DNA of 64,000 nt from Chitinophaga arvensicola (GTDB lineage Bacteria > Bacteroidota > Bacteroidia > Chitinophagales > Chitinophagaceae), in the NCBI RefSeq assembly GCF_900110835.1, contig NZ_FOJG01000002.1:1888979-1952978 (forward strand), in the 5' to 3' direction. Every line of letters begins with the position of its first letter. Within the stretch, counting starts at the first letter, position 1. The translations under genes were made by a program, and so were the position numbers. The notes under the pieces are model-generated. The model was not told the origin of the DNA and did no database searches. It saw nothing but the letters and a program-made list of their open reading frames with translations. Below, one piece after another: positions 61,091 to 64,000 of this stretch.

Positions 61091-62959
61091 TTACTGACCA
61101 ATGAATTTGATGGAATTCTTCTTTGGATCCATGCCTTCTCCCTTACTTCCTTTTACACCTGAAACCACAACGGTATACTCCACTCCTGCTTTGAAATCTG
61201 CCACGATCTGTACAGATCTTTCATTGTTTACCGGCACATTCACAGCGCTGATGGTAACAGCAGGTGTAATCGCATAATTGGCTGGTGGCAATGCCGTGAC
61301 TTCATCCAGACCATCACTGAAGTAGAGTCTCACAAATGGCGACTTATCCACGAGGATACCTACCTGTTCACCAATGAGCTGCAGCAGCTTAACCGGCAAC
61401 TCTGCACATGGAGGAAGATTACCGCCCAGTCTTGCATAAGTCATGGTGGTCAACCTGCATTCAATAGAAGGATCTTCCTGTGGATGAGCCGGATCACCTT
61501 TCTGATTTTCCGGTGAAATATAGCCCCAGAACTGTTCCATCTGTGTGATCGCCTTACCATTGATAGAATAAGCGTTGAAATGCCAGACGGTAGGCATTAC
61601 CAGCCCTACTCCGTAATAGTCCGCCTGGATGGTTGGCAGCGGACGTGGCCCCTGATATACAGATGGTGGCAACACCACGAAATGTGCTACGCAATGCGCC
61701 AGAATAAAGGCCAGTCCTTCGATATACAAGCCCTGCAATCTTACCAGGCCTCCTGAAATCACCACCGTTTTCACGCCGTAAGATTCAAACGAATAGGCAT
61801 TCGGTGTCAGGTTTTCCCAGTCCAGGTAAAAGTTGTAATCCGGGTAAAAGGCTTTATACAACTGGAAGAGATATTTGACGCTGTCGATACCGGTTTTATT
61901 ACCATAAGGACGGAAATGCGCTTCCGGGTTGCCTACAATATCTATCGCCTGTTTATTGGTGATGAAGGATTGCGCATCCGCAGGGATATAGGCAGGAGTT
62001 TCATTAAACAGTTTGAAGTGTTTAGGCAGATGATCCTTATTCCCTTTTGCATTTTTATGCGTATAAACACCCGTTCTGAGCATCATCGATTTGTTGGCCT
62101 TTTCGTATTCTTTTGAGCCAATCACCGGACCGGCTTCAAAACCCTTGCCCAGTGCCACCGGATCCAGCTGAACAGAGAAATCTGCTACTACAAAACTACC
62201 GGCGCTGATAAGGTGACCATTGAGATCGCCGGTGAAAGGAGCGCCCGCAGTAATGTGATGAACGCCACCATACCAGTTACCGATCTTGATACTCATGATA
62301 GCCACGGCATCTCCGGATACCGTTACCAGCTCATCTCCCGGCTTTAAGGTATTGGCCTGTTTCAGTACGCCTGCCGGTGTCATGAACAGCTGATCTTCTG
62401 TGGAGATGATTCCCAGATCATCATGGCAATAGATGAATACCATGGTGGAAGCAATACCGCTTTTAGGATCAGAAGGCGGCGTTCCCTGGCTGAAAGTAAC
62501 AGCGGCGGGCGTCCAGGAAAAAGATAGCTTTCCTCCTTTACTGGTAACGGCGCCACCCATCACTTCTTCACCAACGATAATTTTCTCGATGGCCTTCAGC
62601 CCGGAAGGAATAGCGATCGGTGTGCCATAAGCCAGGCAGGAACAACAGCAGTAACAGGGACGGGAGTCCATGTCGGGATGTACCCGCAGGTACTTCGCAA
62701 GTTCCGACACTGTCGCAAATACTTTCTCCTCACATTTCACCGCATTGTACTCGTTCTCACGGCACTTCGTCACATTATAAGCCTCGCTGTATTGAAAAGG
62801 CTCATAGTAAATACCTTCTTTGGCGCAGAAGGCATGAATAGCGCCACTTTCCTGTGCATCCAGGCAGTGGTAGGAAGACGCCGTGCCGAGGTCGTTGGGG
62901 CATGGTCCCAGGTTCTGGGATTTCAGGGAATTGTAGCATGTAGTAGGATCGTAACCCAT
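61091..62959 (-). CDS. Cys-rich protein with Hint domain and degenerate M48-like peptidase domain
   Basis: A 622-residue protein 41 bp downstream of TcA. Residues 1-107: Cys-rich leader (13 Cys, including CYCCCSC at 102-108). Residues 108 to ~262: Hint (hedgehog/intein) domain starting Cys108 (CLAYGTPIAIPSG, AIEKIIVGEEV) with LKPGDELVTVSG and LNGHLISAGSFVV. The usual block-B TxxH reads TEDQ (187-190), and no terminal His-Asn is seen. Residues ~355-460: M48-like fold (NAYSFESYGVKTVVISGGLV) in which the HExxH motif reads HCVAH (422-426) and the distal ligand region QAD. Residues ~535-622: Ig/SbsA-like sandwich. There is no signal peptide. It may be a maturation factor or cargo for the Tc toxin. 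Confidence 0.75.
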   Translation of the reverse strand: MGYDPTTCYNSLKSQNLGPCPNDLGTASSYHCLDAQESGAIHAFCAKEGIYYEPFQYSEAYNVTKCRENEYNAVKCEEKVFATVSELAKYLRVHPDMDSRPCYCCCSCLAYGTPIAIPSGLKAIEKIIVGEEVMGGAVTSKGGKLSFSWTPAAVTFSQGTPPSDPKSGIASTMVFIYCHDDLGIISTEDQLFMTPAGVLKQANTLKPGDELVTVSGDAVAIMSIKIGNWYGGVHHITAGAPFTGDLNGHLISAGSFVVADFSVQLDPVALGKGFEAGPVIGSKEYEKANKSMMLRTGVYTHKNAKGNKDHLPKHFKLFNETPAYIPADAQSFITNKQAIDIVGNPEAHFRPYGNKTGIDSVKYLFQLYKAFYPDYNFYLDWENLTPNAYSFESYGVKTVVISGGLVRLQGLYIEGLAFILAHCVAHFVVLPPSVYQGPRPLPTIQADYYGVGLVMPTVWHFNAYSINGKAITQMEQFWGYISPENQKGDPAHPQEDPSIECRLTTMTYARLGGNLPPCAELPVKLLQLIGEQVGILVDKSPFVRLYFSDGLDEVTALPPANYAITPAVTISAVNVPVNNERSVQIVADFKAGVEYTVVVSGVKGSKGEGMDPKKNSIKFIGQ

Positions 62960-63000
62960 AATCTTTAATGTTTATTTTGAGGGTGAGAAAATAAGGTCTA

Positions 63001-64000
63001 TCAGAACACATCTGCCTCGTAAACCACCGCCATCGCAAGATTCAGCAACTTTGCCGGATCCAGTGATTTAGGCGTACTGTTGTTGAGGAGGATAGCCGGT
63101 GTTTTGTTGATATCAAACGTCAGTTTCCACATCACAGCAGATCCATCACCGCTAACGCCCGCCGGTGTTATTTCACCAAAATTATCTGTGATGGAAATGT
63201 CTTTGGCAGTGCCTGTGCCGATCGTCAGACTGATAAAATCAGGGCCGTTGACTGCCGCATTCTCTGCTGCTTCAAATTGCACCAACACTGCATGGAGCTT
63301 TATATTCCGGAGTGTGGTCAGCAGATAATTATCTGTTACGTTGAAGGTGATGGATTGCTTACCATCTACCGGAGGTGTAACAAACAACTTATACCATGCA
63401 TCTGCGTAAGCCTGGTTCATCTCCATGGTTTTCGCCAGCAGGTTTACATACTGCGGCGCCGGCGTTTTATAGAGCGCCTTCACTTTCGCGGCAAAGCTGC
63501 TGCCGCCGTCAAGCGCCGTATACCTGATCTTCACAATCACATCTGAAATGCTGTTGAAATTGATACGATTGGTATCTGGCGGCAACTTGAAAGTCCAGCT
63601 GGATACCGCACCGGTACCTTCATACGGCAGGTAGCGGTCGTCGTTGAAATTGAGCTGGAACATACCACTGTCGTCCACTCCTTTCGATACGGCGATCTGC
63701 TGTCCGGGCATCCAGTTGGTACGCAATACACTGGAAGACGGCGCCGCCGGTGTGGTACCCTGAAAATCCGTACTCGTCAGGTACACCAGGTAATTCACCG
63801 GCGTTACATCCTGTGCATCTGCCTTGAGCAGCACATAGTTGGAGTTTTGGGTCAGCGTAGCGTTCAGGTTCTGATAAGGCCCAACTATCGCCGGCAGCGA
63901 TATGGAAATGCTTGCGATCTTCCTGCAGTAATGACCGGGATAATCAAAATCAAACATACGCTCGCTCAGGGTGAAATTGAACACGCCCTGCTCACCGTTA
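63001..64000 (-). CDS. Tc toxin complex A subunit (TcA), C-terminal part
   Basis: The frame runs off the right edge; about 333 residues are visible. NGEQGVFNFTLSERMFDFDYPGHYCRKIASISIS (landmark at the visible start), LPAIVGPYQNLNATL, MFQLNFNDDRYLPYEGTGAVSSWTFKLP and FNSISDVIVKIRYTALDGG are the conserved C-terminal blocks of Tc toxin A proteins (TcdA/TccB, insecticidal toxin complexes), the region that binds TcB. The A subunit forms the cell-binding, translocating pentamer that injects the TcB/TcC cargo into a target cell. The partner genes TcB and TcC are not in this window. Confidence 0.88.
   Translation of the reverse strand, partial: NGEQGVFNFTLSERMFDFDYPGHYCRKIASISISLPAIVGPYQNLNATLTQNSNYVLLKADAQDVTPVNYLVYLTSTDFQGTTPAAPSSSVLRTNWMPGQQIAVSKGVDDSGMFQLNFNDDRYLPYEGTGAVSSWTFKLPPDTNRINFNSISDVIVKIRYTALDGGSSFAAKVKALYKTPAPQYVNLLAKTMEMNQAYADAWYKLFVTPPVDGKQSITFNVTDNYLLTTLRNIKLHAVLVQFEAAENAAVNGPDFISLTIGTGTAKDISITDNFGEITPAGVSGDGSAVMWKLTFDINKTPAILLNNSTPKSLDPAKLLNLAMAVVYEADVF

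Noticed and set aside
61416..62638. Reading the Hint domain as a true intein interrupting a host protein
   Set aside because: No split host domain surrounds it and the terminal His-Asn is missing; a Hint-type processing or relic domain fits better.
1..64000. tRNA, rRNA, CRISPR, insertion sequence and prophage signals
   Set aside because: I looked for tRNA-like cloverleaf ends, regularly spaced repeats, transposase frames and terminal inverted repeats and saw none; a tool-based scan could still find a small RNA.

Overview
The window comes from a Bacteroidota genome, most likely a soil-type Chitinophagaceae bacterium such as Chitinophaga; this is inference from gene content and I could not run a taxonomic search. 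The signs are a SusC/SusD pair, an ECF sigma/FecR/TonB-receptor cassette, many TonB-dependent receptors with paired surface lipoproteins, several AraC regulators, TAnnTTTG-type -7 boxes and few Shine-Dalgarno sequences. I see no tRNA, rRNA, CRISPR array, insertion sequence or phage module.

Left part (1-11 kb): a secreted esterase, an AraC regulator divergent from a berberine-bridge-type flavoenzyme, a short-chain dehydrogenase followed by its likely AraC regulator, a TonB siderophore receptor, and catalase-peroxidase katG with an OxyR-like site. Next (11-24 kb) is the most distinctive metabolic locus. An operon encodes SusC, SusD, a small lipoprotein, an alcohol dehydrogenase of the phosphonate-associated type and a phosphonatase-like HAD hydrolase. 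Around it lie an OPA-type transporter with a GNAT enzyme, an XRE-cupin regulator, an alkaline-phosphatase-superfamily enzyme and a Tat-exported metallophosphoesterase. Four control regions of this locus share an operator-like motif (TTTA-N6-GGAAAWWTA), which supports one regulon. I read it as outer-membrane capture and breakdown of a phosphonate or phosphoester.

Middle (24-42 kb): MarR with a degenerate GIY-YIG protein, a sigma/anti-sigma/TonB-receptor signalling cassette, small enzymes and regulators, an HxlR repressor with a three-copy operator facing a 14-TM exporter, a GH43 glycosidase, an aldo/keto reductase with its AraC regulator, and single metabolic genes. From 51.4 to 42.3 kb (minus strand) an adenosylcobalamin riboswitch heads a six-gene vitamin B12 operon: BtuB, BtuG, and an expanded set of surface lipoproteins (two PKD proteins, a DUF4465 protein, a second propeller).

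Right part (52-64 kb): small enzymes, then a second receptor plus beta-propeller lipoprotein pair with a divergent PchR-like AraC regulator (probable siderophore uptake). At the edge is the C-terminus of a Tc insecticidal-type toxin A subunit, followed by a Cys-rich protein that carries a Hint domain and an M48-like domain, both lacking key catalytic residues, and then by a small cysteine-cluster protein. The phosphonate-type SusCD regulon and the TcA-Hint-pseudopeptidase cluster are the best candidates for undescribed biology.
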